Shown here piece by piece: positions 31,962-44,338 of a stretch of 64,000 nt of DNA. A model generated the notes under the pieces. The model was not told the origin of the DNA. It saw nothing but the letters and a program-made list of their open reading frames with translations, and did no database searches. Both the position numbers and the translations under genes were made by a program. Origin of the DNA: Phoenix dactylifera (Eukaryota > Streptophyta > Magnoliopsida > Arecales > Arecaceae); assembly GCF_009389715.1 (NCBI RefSeq), contig NC_052400.1, forward strand, positions 2,790,001 through 2,854,000, given 5' to 3'. How positions within the stretch are numbered: the first letter of the stretch is position 1; every line of letters begins with the position of its first letter.

Positions 31962-33586
31962 CGTAACATAAGAATTTTTAAATACTGTTTTATGAAAAGA
32001 AAAGGATGAAAAATAAGGTCCTTGGTTGCAGGAATGAAAATGGATCCGATATGCTGATCGCGATCACAAAAAACGTGTTTCCAACCTCATATTTGAGCAG
32101 TGCAGGACGTTAGAATCAATGCATGAAGTTTTGTTGATTTAAATAAGATTGGGTTAACATGAGTTCATACTTGAGTATTTCCGTGGATGTTTGTAGAGTG
32201 AGATTAGTTGTGTTGATGGGTGCATTGATGAATTGGGGATGAAGTGCAGGTCCGCCCTGCTTTAGGCAGCAAGGTATACAGTACCGAACCAAACTATCAG
32301 GTTCACAGTCGATATTGGTAACTGTATCGACACAACTCAAGCTTGTGTCCAAACCTTTGCAAACTGGTCTGTAATTGTGGAGCCAACTATCTAGAACTGG
32401 TAGGTTCCGATCGGTTAGGCCTGGCTTAGGGCGTTTTGTATTGATTCAGGACCCCCTCAATTATTTAGGGAAAAGCATCTGCCGCTCTTCTCTCTTATGT
32501 TTCAAGATAAAAGAGCAGAAACAGTCTGATGCTCCTCTCTCTGTTTCAAGGTAAAAGAGGAGAACTAGAGAAGAGAGGAGAAAGGGCGTAGTGAGAGATG
32601 AGTGTGTGACAAGCTCTGATTTTTTTTTTCTTATTTTACTTGTATTATTTGTTTATGGTTGATGGGTTTGTACATTTAATTGACAATTATTTTTGATTTG
32701 TGCACTGAGTAAGATGATAGATGTGTTGTATATTGTTGGCAATATCTAATTATTCATATTTAATATTTTTTAAAAAAATACTTTTGAGCAATTTTTAATA
32801 TTTTTAGAAAAATATTAAAAATGAGCATGAAGCCTGGAGCCTGGCCGTAAGCCTGAAGCTCGAGTAAGAGCTAAGTTCGGGCTAGGTCAAAAAGCTGGGC
32901 CGGGCCGGGCACAGACCAAAAGAAAATTGTATTGATTTTGTCTGACAAGACCCGGCCCATGAACAATTGTAATGTCCAGCCCCTTATTTTTTTTCTTATT
33001 TTAGTTCTAACAGTTTCTTCAGAGTTATGTAGCAGTGCAATATGATTCTTGTTTGCCTCACAATGATTGTTTCAAATTGCAAGTTTTAGTTTCTTGGCTA
33101 GATTTCCTAGGTTGTAGGGCAAGGAGGAAATGACCATCGTCGCCAAAAAAGGAAACTTTTGTTACTTGATCCCTATTCTTTTTCCTTTTTATAGAACTAG
33201 AATGCACGAGTCTGGGTAAGAAAATCTAAGCATGTAGTGCACATTGTCAGCAAAAGTTCTGAAAACACCAGAGAAGACGGCATCAGCTGATTAAATATTT
33301 TTTCTTGCTAATATATATTCTTTTTTATTTGACTTCATGGTACACTGCCATTTTTTTTTCTTTCTTCTTGCAATATATTGTAAGGTGGAGACATGAGAGA
33401 ATAGCGTACTTGTAGGATAACAATGTTACTACTACACCAGTAAAGTATTCTCTAGAGCCCGTTACAGACTTACAGATAGTATGGAAAACAGAAGTTTACT
33501 GAACGCCCATTACATAAAGCTAACAGTAGAGAAAAAAGAACAAAGAGGATTACGGAGGCAGGGGTAGCTTCAGTGGATCCTCTCCA
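31962..33586. other. Intergenic between convergent genes
   Basis: Carries the 3' UTRs of the split-barrel gene (+) and the bHLH gene (-). At 32270-32460 is a GGTACC-type patch (TACAGTACCGAACCAAACTA). It is followed at about 32475-32600 by a CT-rich direct and inverted repeat (CTCTTATGTTTCAAGATAAA and CTCTGTTTCAAGGTAAAAGA), the same layout as the 52915-53350 foldback. A GGGCCGGGCCGGGC patch at about 32895-32910 looks like another decayed element. Confidence 0.45.
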
Positions 33587-36500
33587 CTAGGAACTCATTG
33601 AACTCACTGGGCTTCTGTGGGCGTCAAGTTCGGCAATGGCGCTCTCGATCTTTCCCTTCAATTCGGCACGATCCATGTCATCAGTCTGCAACGCAAGGGA
33701 TTTGTTTAAGTTAAGCTAATTTATGGGAAGGATGTACTTAAGATGCTCAATATATATCAGTAATATAAAAGATTGGGCAGAAGAAGGTTAGAGGATCTTG
33801 GCATGTTATCTAGTGCTTTTGGGAAGGGAACAAAAAGAAGCATTGCTCAAATCAATCTTTTATAGGCATGGGTCAAGCCACCCTATCAATTGCTCAAGTC
33901 TTCAGAGGAAACAGAGGACGACCTTGTCATGATATTATTGAACATCTGGAATAAGAAGTATAAAGTGTGACCATAGTGACAGAAAGTGTAGAATGTAAGA
34001 ATAATTTGTTAGGGGATTTTGAATATGACGACAGGGTAGAGACCCTATGGTTCACCGATCCTGGCTTTAATTGCATCTAGTTCTATGTTTTAGAATTCTC
34101 AATAATCAAGATGAAGGGTTTGATGGCACCAGTAAAGCCAAATAAACCTAACCCTAAACCGATGGTAAGACGATCGCCGTCACTGCTCATCCGATGATCT
34201 AGTATTCACTGCATGAAAGCAGCCAATGGTTCCAAGTTCGTTGTTAAAACCAAGAGGGTCTAAATCCCACTAATACTATTTCGACGGTGGTGCAACAACC
34301 AACGGCACCAAAGTCACCGTCGAAAGAGAACTTGTGGATGGCTTGATCCTGAAGCAACTAAATCCGAGATGGACTCCATTATATCCAATACCAATCCAAA
34401 CAACCATCTGAAGATCCCAAAGCACCATTTTAAGATCACCGAGACGAATTGAAGACGGAGGCCAAGCATCTAATGGTAGACCTATCACCCTTGATGGCGT
34501 CCAATGACAACATAATTGCCATCTAAACTCTTCCAAATCTAATTAGTTCATCATCGAAAGAAAGTCTCTTCTAAAATCTCACAATGGCAAAAACACTTGG
34601 TAAGCTTTAGAGGACATTAAGTTGACCCTATCATTAGTTGGTGCTGGGCAACGGCAGCCAGTAAGATATAATCATCCTGAGATGGTTTATTTCCTTAATT
34701 TTCCTTAGCCTTTAGTTTTTATAATTTATTTTCTACTTTCTTACTTCTAAATTTAGCTTAACTTTTGCTTGACAACTTGGATTGTTACTTAACTAGTTTC
34801 GCTTTGAAACCGATGTCAGGCCTTCCCTTACTACATGAGAACATCAGGAAAATGGTGAATTCACCAGAAACGCGAAAGAAATAAGAATAGATATTCAAAA
34901 AATGCTGAGATAAAAACCTGCAATTTTATACTAAGTCATGTAAAGACAACTAGCATGAGAGATGCGATAGGAAAAGTATTCAACAGCTAATACCAGACTG
35001 CTAAAACCCATTGATTTAAAATAGTTGCAGTACTTGTGAATTATTGATCAACTAATGAATAGTTAAATAATCAAAGAATATGCTTCTAAAACTTTGCAAG
35101 TAGTTTCATTTACTTGTGGATTATTGTCATTTTGGTTCAAAGAACACAGCTGGGAAAACAATTAATATTGTCAGAATTCACTTTCAATTCCTAAATCACA
35201 AATCACTATCATCCCAATGAAAACAATTAACATATAGATACTGGTACTTCTAATTGTGCTCATTTGCTTTCGAATAAGAATGGATTTTTAATCAGATGAG
35301 ATTTCTATATGAATTCCTTTTTGGCGATCTCTCTTATTATATCATTCCCATGTTTGATCCCTGCATATGTCCTTTCTTGATAATGATGTTGTTACCAAGG
35401 CGGAACATGATAGATTACTCATATTAACTCAGATTTCATCTTTTTTTCACTACAACGTCCAACCAATCCGACAAGTTCCTCATGGCAGGCAAAGTCGGCC
35501 CTTGGCCACGGACAGACAAAGTCTCTTTCAATTATGTGTGAATTATGTTGGGCGTGGAAGCACACCTTTGTGAAAACAAGCAGAACAGCAACAACAACGT
35601 GGAAACGATTAAATAAGCCAAACTGGAACATGGAAGCAAACTTGTTGGCTTCCTCACAAACAAGATGAACAAGGTGGAAAGAATTTAATAACCCAAATTA
35701 GCGCATGACGGTAGTTTTGTTTTCTTTTTCTATTTAACCATCCGGTTTCTTTATCCACAAAAAGTTCAGAGATAAAAGTTGCAGAAAGTTGTCACAGGCA
35801 CACCTGATAGTAGAATTATTAGCTTCATGAGGTGTCTCCATAAGACTTCTGAATAGGTCAACAGAGATTTCTCCAGATCTCCAAAATCAGAGTCTAGTTT
35901 ATGACAGTAGTTAATTAAAAAAAAGAAGAAATCATCTACCGTGGTGTTTTTAAATAAGTTGGTTCCAGATGTGCTGGATTGTGAATAAAATACAGAGGGA
36001 GAGCATATGAAGAGTAGCTTAGAACAGCTGAATCAGCTGCTATGTCCCCTACAAACAGGAATTCACACTGAAAACATGGGCTAAAAGAAGTAGCAACCGC
36101 TAATTAAAATAACTAATCTCTTTGTGGAGGAGATAAACTTTTATTATTATTATTATTACTTTTACTTGGTACTTGAAATTTAGATGTGACTCCTCATGCC
36201 AAGTTTAGGTGTCACCTTGGTCAGAATAAAATAAAAGTCAGCTGGTCCCTTGTCAACCCCATGACCTCAGCAGGTGATGCAACACACACGCACGCAGACA
36301 TGGACATAGAGACGGAGGGAGGGAGGAAGGGAGGATACCTCAACAAACAGAGTGTGCAAGAGGTTCCCGGAGACAGAGGTGAAGCTTGCGGTGATGATGT
36401 TGAGATTGAGAGACTCAAAGAACTCACACACCTTGACCATGGCGTCCCTCTTCTTATTGCAAGCGATGCTAACAACCAAAGTCCTATCGCCTACTTCACA

Positions 36501-37834
36501 AACTCTAAGCTGCATCTCGTCCCAAGCAAAAATGGCAAAAAAAAGATCAACTTTTAATAATATATTCAAAGATCTGTTTCTCCTTCCAATCCCTGGCCTC
36601 CATTGGCACTCTCAAATCCAAAAAAAAAAAACAGGGTGTCAAAAGTAAGGTGGGAGTGGAAAGAGAGCTTACTTCGATTACTTCGATCGATGGGAAGCTC
36701 GGAGAGCCTCGTGAAGTTCTCGTCTTCTTATTCCTTTGCATGAAGTGTGCATCGTCGCGCTTGGTGTCGCCAATTGGTAGTCTCCCCTGTTTCCCTGACT
36801 CGAGCTCAGATATCTCTGCTAGTATCCTCCTTTCTTGCTCTTGAAGCTCCTGGATGTAACTGATTGCGTCTTTGATGATCGATGCCTTGTCCATCTGCAG
36901 GCCACCAATTAGCAAGCAACGAATAAACCACAATCGGACCGTTGCTTTCAATCGAGAATTCGAATCGATAAAAGCGTTCTCTGTACAAGAATCCATATGT
37001 TTGCTGCGGCATCTCACCTTTGTAATGTTAGGGACGACACTTCGAAGAGCATAAAGCCTTTCATTTATTTGCCTTCGCCGGTTCCTCTCCATGACGAGGT
37101 TCTTCGCGGCCGTCGATGACGCAACATCAGGGGAGCTCGAATCGTAGTATCCAGAGATAGCTTCATCCAATCCCCAGCTGCTTCAGTTTGAGAGAACAAC
37201 GGTCAAAGAACAAGGAAAAAAGATTTGGCAGAAAGAAAGAGACATCCACTTCCATATAGAAAAGATTCGGATGGAAAGAGGCGAGGGGAGAACGCAAAAT
37301 CGAGTCAATCTGATTCCATCTAGTGGGAATCTGAAACATGGCAAAAAACCACAAACAAGAGCAAGAGAAAGCATGCAATTCTTTTGACTCAAAAAAGCCA
37401 TCAGATACCCGAATCCATTGCCTCAACATTTCAGGTGGAGTCCGACCTACTCTGAAACCTATCCAGTCTTGCTGGAGAAAGGCGGACAAAGCAAAACAAG
37501 TCAACTCATCATCGATCTCCCATAAACCAAGATAATTTCTGGAATACCGGAATCCGATCAGAAATCACCGAAATGTAGAAGCTCTTGCAGGACTACATCC
37601 AGTAACATAAGGAGAGAAAGGCTACTATCTGATAGAAAGGTGGTGGAGGTTTCAAGCCCCGGCCACCATTACCAACATGAGAAGACCATGGGAGGAAGGG
37701 AGATGGAAACATAGAAAGATGCATGCATGGCATGAACTATGTATGGGGGGGAGGAACAACCTGTCGAGCTCCTCAGACTCCAAGAAGCGCCTGGTTTCCC
37801 AATAGAAGTTGTACTCGGCCTCCATGTCGTCCAT
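33587..37834 (-). CDS. bHLH transcription factor, bHLH35-like, 5 exons
   Basis: Exons on the minus strand: 37834-37761, 37177-37018, 36894-36673, 36509-36339, 33685-33587 (TAG). They join in frame to 241 residues, close to Arabidopsis bHLH35. The start [19 protein letters not shown] and [18 protein letters not shown] match that clade. The basic region is [12 protein letters not shown] (residues 50-61; the E-R residues for E-box contact are kept, Asn in the usual His place as in bHLH35). Helix 1 is [13 protein letters not shown], and helix 2 starts [18 protein letters not shown] at exon 3. A C-terminal ACT-like dimerisation domain follows ([15 protein letters not shown] to LLHTLFVE, residues 153-209). 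It should be a nuclear, dimeric DNA-binding regulator; its targets are unknown. The last intron is about 2.65 kb and shows U12-type signals. Confidence 0.93.
33686..36338 (-). other. Intron 4 of the bHLH gene, probable U12 type
   Basis: The donor on the minus strand reads GTATCCTCCC, seven of eight bases of the U12 consensus GTATCCTT. Near the acceptor is TAGCTTAACTT, close to the U12 branch consensus TTCCTTAACT, about 25 bases before the final AG. No coding sequence is recognised within. A 34100-34650 stretch with a minus-strand open frame (34276-34536) has no known domain. Confidence 0.55.
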
Positions 37835-38160
37835 CCTCTTGCTCCGGAGAAATCGAGCTGCGGCTGAGGAGGAGCTCAGCTGGCGTCCACTCCTATACGT
37901 AGAGAGCTAGCCGCAACAACACAAGGAGAGGGCGTGGGAAATATAAAGATAAGGAAGGGGATGAGAAGAAAAAAAGAGAGAAAAGGGAGAGAAGGTGTCG
38001 CTCTCTTGGTTTCAATTCTATCATCGCTTTACTTCCCTGTGTTTAGATTGCAGAAGCGGGAGGGACCATTGGGGAGTGGGAAGAGTCCACAAGTCCAGCC
38101 CTGGGCTTTTGGTCATATGAACACGTCCCATGGAGCCTTGTTTTATTCTCTCCTTTTCCT
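37835..38160 (-). promoter_or_regulatory. 5' UTR and promoter region of the bHLH gene
   Basis: Upstream of the start codon on the minus strand the leader is rich in CT repeats (plus strand AAAAAAGAGAGAAAAGGGAGAG), common in plant 5' UTRs. A TATA-like TTTATATTTCCC (minus strand) lies around 37938-37949. No further element is assigned. Confidence 0.35.
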
Positions 38161-39695
38161 CTGGTCCCACTGTAGGTGGTCCATTAAATTAATTTATTAA
38201 ATCAATCTAGTAAAAATATGTCCATATAAATCAAAAAATAAAAATTATTTTTATATGATTAGTCATATGCATCGTCATTCAATCAGCCGCATTCTCCAAT
38301 AAACGCGGAGTAGTGGATGGAAACTAGTCTAAGTTTCTTATGCATACGTACTGTTTACCTCTCTGAAGAATTTTGTTAAAAGACTTTTATTCTTGTGTGT
38401 GCCTACAATATATACCGTTTGACTTGAAATAGTTTGGATTAGATTGGATGATGACATTGGTGTCGTTTAAATCATTTTGGAATTAACTGACGGTATATGT
38501 TGGATTTGATTAGTAGCTTAGATCAATTAGAGATTGCGTATTGCACTGAAATGAGTCACGGGTATGGATTAAGAAATCTTGACTCGAGTATCGGTTAAGA
38601 TTTTGTATATTGCTGTTCTTACTTGGTTAGAGATATCTTTCGTGATATATTGGTATCTTTACTTGCATATTGCAAGGAGGTTAAAATCTCTCAATTTTAT
38701 TAGAAGAGTACTGGATAAAGATTGAAACATGAATTATTGCAGAATATGGTGCTAGAACATCCAAAAAGAGTCTTAATTTATACAGGAAAAATTAAAGTTC
38801 TCTGATTGGTTTAGAAAAACATATCATTGCTTCATTTATCTTTCTACGTTACAAATTATCAGCAACTCTAATCAGTGCAATTTATAACCACATGTAAATG
38901 TGAACATAGATGAAATCCAGCAACTCCTGGTGCGCCTCACTCGTCCTTGAGTATAATATGAGAAGAAACTTTGGACAATCAACCTCCAAGGCCTCTTTTT
39001 TGTTTTCTTCTCAAAAAAAAAAAAAAAAATGGTGCAAACCAAGAAGACACTCATCGGCGGCATACTGTAAACTGGCTCCAGAAGTTTGACAAGCCTGCTT
39101 CAGCTTCAATCACCCTTAATTTGTTTCCATTTCCCTTTCCCTTTCATGGTCTTCATAGGTCCCGCCTCAAAGAGTGCTTCAATTGGCCGCAACAACCGGT
39201 CACCCGTTCAGACGAGCTTGGAAGGGGAAATTGTTGGTTGGACTAGATCTACTGCTGAATGGTGGACCACTCCAACCATAAACGGAAGCTCATAAACATG
39301 CCCCATTTTGCTCCTTGTCGGTGCTCGTAGGCATTCTTTTGCGGTCAGATAAGTCAACATCACGGGCAGGTCCTGCGGATATATAGCCGAGTGAATTTCG
39401 AAACTACTCTACTATTGAGCCAATGGTGGATCTGGTCCAACCAATAATAACTTGTTTCCTTGGCCAAACCACATTGAAATCCTTCAAGCCATGGTATTGC
39501 GTTTACTTGCTTGGGTCATGAGAAGAGGTCAATTCCCACTCGAAAGTCATTCAGTCATGTGATCCTTGGAGGGGAGGTGGGGTGATGGCCACCGGCCAAA
39601 TACTTTTACCAAGACAAATTGGAGCTGGACAACCGAACAAGGGAACAAGGAAGGCATCACGAGATTGGCGTTGGGAAACAGCAACAAAGCTTGTG
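38161..39695. other. Intergenic, no gene seen
   Basis: AT-rich; an A17 run at about 39013-39029. Frames at 38971-39295 show no domain. The last part (39400-39695) may be older LINE sequence leading into the RNase H remnant, but I cannot align it by eye. Confidence 0.4.
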
Positions 39696-39699
39696 GTCA

Positions 39700-40215
39700 A
39701 TTCTCACTTTGGCGATAAGGATGATCTTTGTTTTTTTGGGAGCCTCCCACCCTGGCACTCTCAAGATAAACTTTGATGGCAGTATTTTCCAACACAGAGA
39801 GAAAGAAATTAGGTTTGTGACGAGAGATTGCAATGCCAAGCTTGTCGCCACTAGGAGACGATGCATCTTCAATGAGGCAGGATGTGGAGCCGAGCTGAAG
39901 GCGGCTTGGAAGGGGATTAGGTACATGAGACGGGTACTCGGTGCCGTGAGTATCCACCTAGAGGGCAATTTGGCTACGATGATAGAGTGGATCTGTGGGC
40001 AGCATACCAGTGACGACCGGTACCCACTCCTACGAGATGTACGCAAACTCGCAGGAGAGTGTGGCACCTTCTGAGCTTCTTATGTTTATAAGGAGGCAAA
40101 CAACACAGGAAATTGGGTTGCCTCCCATGTAGCACATCATGCGAGAGACGTAATTTGGATGGATCGGGACTGGGTGTCTGCTTCCATATACTATGTACTC
40201 TTTTCTAATTTTGTT
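39700..40215 (+). mobile_element. LINE fragment with most of RNase H
   Basis: The translation contains GTLKINFDGSIFQHR, GAELKAAWKGIRYMRRVLGA, VSIHLEGNLATMIEWI, then EANNTGNWVASHVAHH, matching the RNase H of the full-length LINE in order. The first Asp and Glu are kept; LEGN stands where LEGD is expected. It is broken by a stop (TGA after GECGTF). It retains more of the domain than the other tails, and no poly(A) is seen at the end. Confidence 0.8.
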
Positions 40216-40334
40216 GGGTACGTGCATACACATATAGTGTGAGCAAGTGGTATAGCGGAAAAAAAGAAGAAGAAAAGATGGATTCTCTTTCATGAAAAAT
40301 AATAGGTGAAAAGACAAAAAATAATCCCCACTAC

Positions 40335-40645
40335 ATTTGTCATATTATTGCAATGTAGCCTACTCTCCTCCCAATTGGTATCAGAGCTCATTGGTGGTGC
40401 CTAGATGGCAGGTAATATCGACGTAACTTGCCGAAAGTGCCTAATTGTCAGCGGATGTGGAGTGGAGGGACTGCATTGCCAAAAGGAGGGATCAGATGAG
40501 GATGGAGAGGACCTTCTTTTCGACGATGACAAATAGGCACTTTCGATGAACTATTTTTAGGTCATCTGCCATGCATGCACCACCGGTGAGCTTTGATCCT
40601 AATTGGGAGGAGGGCGGACCATATTGCAACAATGTGACAAATGCA
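40335..40645. mobile_element. Inverted pair of LTR-end / primer-site fragments
   Basis: A plus-strand arm at about 40335-40455 reads TCCTCCCAATTGGTATCAGA then GCTCATTGGTGGTG; TGGTATCAGAGC is the classic primer-binding site of plant LTR retrotransposons. The minus-strand arm at about 40530-40645 holds a diverged copy (CCTCCCAATTAGGATCAAAG, GGTGGTGCATGCATGGCAG). Both are short, broken fossil fragments of the same family; no gene part is attached and the family cannot be named. Confidence 0.55.
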
Positions 40646-40989
40646 AGTTTAACATTGCAGCAATTAGTATGAGGAAGATATTTGCAATTCCATACAAAAT
40701 GTGGGGAGATATTTTTCAACCAAAATAATAACTACAGTAAAAATATCTAATAAGCATGATTAATCGAGAAATAGACAAATGGTGGGCTTTGGTGATTCTT
40801 ATCCCTTGAAACTTGTACTTCACCGCTAAGCTATTGAAAGATACTGCTTGGAAGCAAGTTTAAGTTGGACAAAACCGTTGTATCAACATATAAGATGATG
40901 CTTATCTACCAAGTGTTGATCCATGCCATCTTTAAGTTAAAAGTTTAATGATATCGAAGCCTTTAAGGGTGCAGCCGTAAAAAGCAGGT

Positions 40990-41350
40990 TCTCCGCACGG
41001 CGCGCTAGCTAAAGCTATTATGATGGAGGAAAATTCGGCGATGGTTATTGACTGAATTCAGTAGAGTGAAGGTGGTGTAGACGACTGCCACCTACTGCTT
41101 AAAAATATTCGGACTATGATCTGTGATGAGATGGTTTTTCATGCAAAGCATGTGTACTGGCAAGCCAATTGGGCAGCGGCTTGGTGGCCTCATATGTGGC
41201 CAACGACTTCAGTAACACTCTTTAGATTGGAGAGAAGGAGCTACTTGGTATGTTCCAGAAATTGTTATTTTTCGGAGTTTTTTTGGCTCTATTCGTACTC
41301 GTTCTGTATGATACATCCGTTTTCGTAAAAAAAAATAAAAATAAAAATAA
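40990..41350 (+). mobile_element. 5'-truncated LINE tail
   Basis: Codes IRTMICDEMVFHAKHVYWQA then NWAAAWW, a diverged RNase H end, followed by the family 3' UTR (CTATTCGTACTCGTTCTGTA, ACATCCGTTTTCG) and an A-rich tail (TAAAAA units) to about 41361. Confidence 0.75.
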
Positions 41351-41361
41351 TAATAAAAAAA

Positions 41362-41871
41362 AGTTGGTGTTTATCCCTCACTACCACTAAAAAATCGGGG
41401 TATTTTAGTCATAAAAATCCTACATAAACAACAACAATGGGATTTAATGCTTGGATAAATGGGTGGATCATATTGAGGGGCCACTTTATAAAATTTTAAA
41501 AATATTCTTTTTAAAAAATAGAGAAATGCAGTAATATTGAAGAGGAAGCGGTCGTACTGAAGAAAAAGGGGGAGTGCGCCTGAGATTATTTTTTCGGTTG
41601 ATACGATTTTTTTTAAAAAATAATTTTTTATTTTATATAACTCTAATGTAAATATAATTTGACAGATCAAATGAAAGTAATCATGATAATGAGTGTAGAA
41701 TATAAACTAAATTTATCCAAATAACCTCTTCCAGCAATATAAGATGGTTCTGATGATCTTGTGTAACGGAAGGTAAATAGTAGGCCCGAATGGGTATGGT
41801 TTCTTTAAAAGGAAAAAATCTTGCTAAGTGGTGGGGCCATCTACAGACAACATCATTTTCATCCCGGCAGG
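41362..41871. other. Intergenic, no gene seen
   Basis: AT-rich sequence between a LINE tail and a tandem repeat; no gene or named repeat is visible. Confidence 0.45.
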
Positions 41872-42131
41872 CTCCCAACAAAGTATTTAATGAGTGGATT
41901 CATTGCAGCCGTCCGATCATCATCACCATCACGTGTCCGGTTAATGGTCAGCTTCCACGTACTAACCGTGATGACGCAAGGGTTGTGACGTACTCCCACC
42001 AAAGTATTTAATGAGTGGAGAAGGTGGATTCATTGCAGCCATCAGTCGTCATCACCGCACCATCACGTATGCACGTGCCCGTTTAATGGTCAACTCCACG
42101 TACTAATGGTGATGACGCAAGGGTTGTGACG
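41872..42131. repeat. Two-copy tandem repeat with ACGT/TGACG motifs
   Basis: Copy 1 (41872-41992) and copy 2 (41993-42131) both read CTCCCA(A/C)CAAAGTATTTAA, GGATTCATTGCAGCC, CACGT, TTAATGGTCA, CCACGTACTAA and GTGATGACGCAAGGGTTGTG followed by ACGT. Copy 2 has about 18 extra bases. Each copy holds several bZIP-type core sites (ACGT, TGACG). No gene start lies close by. Confidence 0.8.
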
Positions 42132-42341
42132 TCTCAGGCTTCATCACCTAGGGTGACGTCAGCTACGAAAATATTGGTAAGAAAGACTTTTCAAAGCCTT
42201 AGATGGGTCGTTTGGGACAAATACTATCGCATGCCCGGGAAAATTCAAGAAAGGGCGCTTCCCTGCCGTGCACTCGAGATAAGGTTCAAGCTTCCACTTG
42301 AACTAACGGCAGCAGTCTATCATTTATATCATCATGATGTT

Positions 42342-42343
<2 letters not shown>

Positions 42344-42424
<81 letters not shown>
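42344..42424. repeat. (CT)n(GT)n microsatellite
   Basis: About 31 CT units to 42406 followed by nine GT units to 42424. A compound dinucleotide repeat, likely length-variable. Confidence 0.95.
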
Positions 42425-42426
<2 letters not shown>

Positions 42427-43639
42427 ACATGTGTGTACATATAGCTGAACTTTAGCAATCAACTTTCATTTTCACAATCCTCTCTGAATCCAATAATTAA
42501 ATAAAACACAGAGAAGAAGGAATGGACTCTTGCAACCAACCGATCATCATGAAGTAGATGTTTATTTTGAAAAGAAGACAACTCTTAAAGAGAGATAATA
42601 ACCCTTGAAAGCATGATAGATTTAACCCAAACCTAGACCGGACCGGACTAGATTTAGGATGGACCTTGGTTCAACATAAAGCAGAAAATTTTGCTTAGCA
42701 TCTCAAATTCATGCTTGAATCGACATCACAATAATGGGCCTGAGACGGCCCTTGGCCCGGTAGCTATGTGATCTATATATGTGTGTCCAATTCGACCCGA
42801 TATATTTGGAGATCATTGGACCTACTTGCCAGCATAGTCTAGCTATGATGCACGGAGGGAGAAAAAGAGATAAGAGATAGATAGAGAGAGAGAGAAAGGA
42901 TGCATTAGGGAGATGACTTTCTTGTAAACATATGTCATCTTAAAAAAAGTTTAGGGTGGCCACCTTCCACCAAAAGTACCAGGGTGAGAATTACCATCAC
43001 CGGAGGTCAAAATTGATAACCACTTTACCATAATTTTAGAGTTCTCATCTGATATGATATGGGATGCCCACAAAATCTTCATAGCAAATACTAGTCCTTT
43101 TCATGCATCATGCAGTTTATCTCGAGATAGCAGTGTCAAAAACCTGCATTCGGCTTACCAAAAAAAACAAAAAAAAAATGAACAACTATGATCCATGATG
43201 ACGAAACCTACTTCACAATAAGCTCTTTTTGTCATCCACACTGCCATGAAAGTCGTCTAGTTTCCCTATATTAGCTTTGAACCAGTCCACCATTATAAAG
43301 ATGAGAATTGACATGACTAACTTAATCACAAACATTTAGCTCTTTAGGTTGTTACATATGAAGATTATTAATACATAATTACTTTACTAGTCCTTGCATG
43401 TAGAGAGGAAAAAAAGGGCCAGGTTTCTTGCGAATGAGCCCTAAACATTACTAATATTATACATAAGTTCTGTACTTCAACTAATTATCCCCTTTCTTTT
43501 GGTACGACTAATCATTAATTTTTAGAACCCGCAAGAATTTTTAGGAACACAGTCTCCGGTGACAAAAGGGTCATTTTAAAATATATATATAAAAATATAG
43601 AAAATGTTTCTTGTACCTTTTTTTTTTTTTTTTTTGTAA
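42425..43639. other. Intergenic, no gene seen
   Basis: Scattered AT-rich sequence with GAGAGA runs near 42884-42896. No open frame of note and no repeat with clear ends. Confidence 0.45.
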
Positions 43640-43753
43640 ATCTGATGGATTTACAGCATAATTGTATCGAGTGTAAATCCGTCGGGCACAGTCAGAAAAC
43701 TCCAGAGAAGTCCGCAAACGGCCCAATTAGCCGGCCCATTTGCACCCCTATCC
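43640..43753. mobile_element. MITE end, TTTGCACCCCTA type
   Basis: Ends CCGGCCCATTTGCACCCCTA, the same terminal sequence as the hAT-type MITE at 30630-31134. A left end is not visible, so this is a fragment. It begins near a T19 run and contains the small palindrome AAATCTGATGGATTT. Confidence 0.5.
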
Positions 43754-43903
43754 ATAAATATATGTGAAGCCTTGAAATGGCTGCCAAATGTCCTAGCATT
43801 GATAGGAGGTGGACTTATTTTTAAGATCACTGGGGGCATTTTATTAATCCAGCCAATCTCTCTACTTCATGGCTCTATAAAGTTCTGCCATAGAGGCATG
43901 ACT

Positions 43904-44338
43904 AACTCACTGGTTCGCAAAAAAAAAAAAAATCAATAAAAAATATAAAAAAAAATTGGTTGGATTTTACAAAAATAACATTTTTATAAAAATAAGATTT
44001 CATATTTTATGAGAAAAAAATTACAAAGAATATAGAAAAGCTACTTTTCTACCGATTGAAAATTGAGATATTTTTTTTTTCCAAAACTATTCTTAAGTCA
44101 TCAAAATCCATAGATAATTTTTTTTCTTTATTAAGATATAATAGATATTTTACCCGATGTTTCCAAAAAAAAGTAAATGTTCAATCAAACATAAATCAGT
44201 TTGGAATGGCCACTTTCTCATGATCAACTAAATGTGTCAAAATTATTTTTTCAGACATCATATTTTCATGAATCAAGATCCTAAAAAAAATATTTTGATG
44301 AGAATTTATTTTTTTTCGTGAACCAAACGAGTTATAGG
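43904..44338. mobile_element. MITE, AACCAAACGAGTT type
   Basis: The left end AACTCACTGGTTCGC followed by an A run pairs with the right end TTTTTTTTCGTGAACCAAAC then GAGTT. The inside is very AT-rich with A and T runs and no coding sequence. The right end matches that of the 33-402 element. No exact target duplication found. Confidence 0.55.

Noticed and set aside
42126-42455. 109-residue frame with a long Ser-Leu repeat
   Set aside because: The Ser-Leu run is the translated CT microsatellite.
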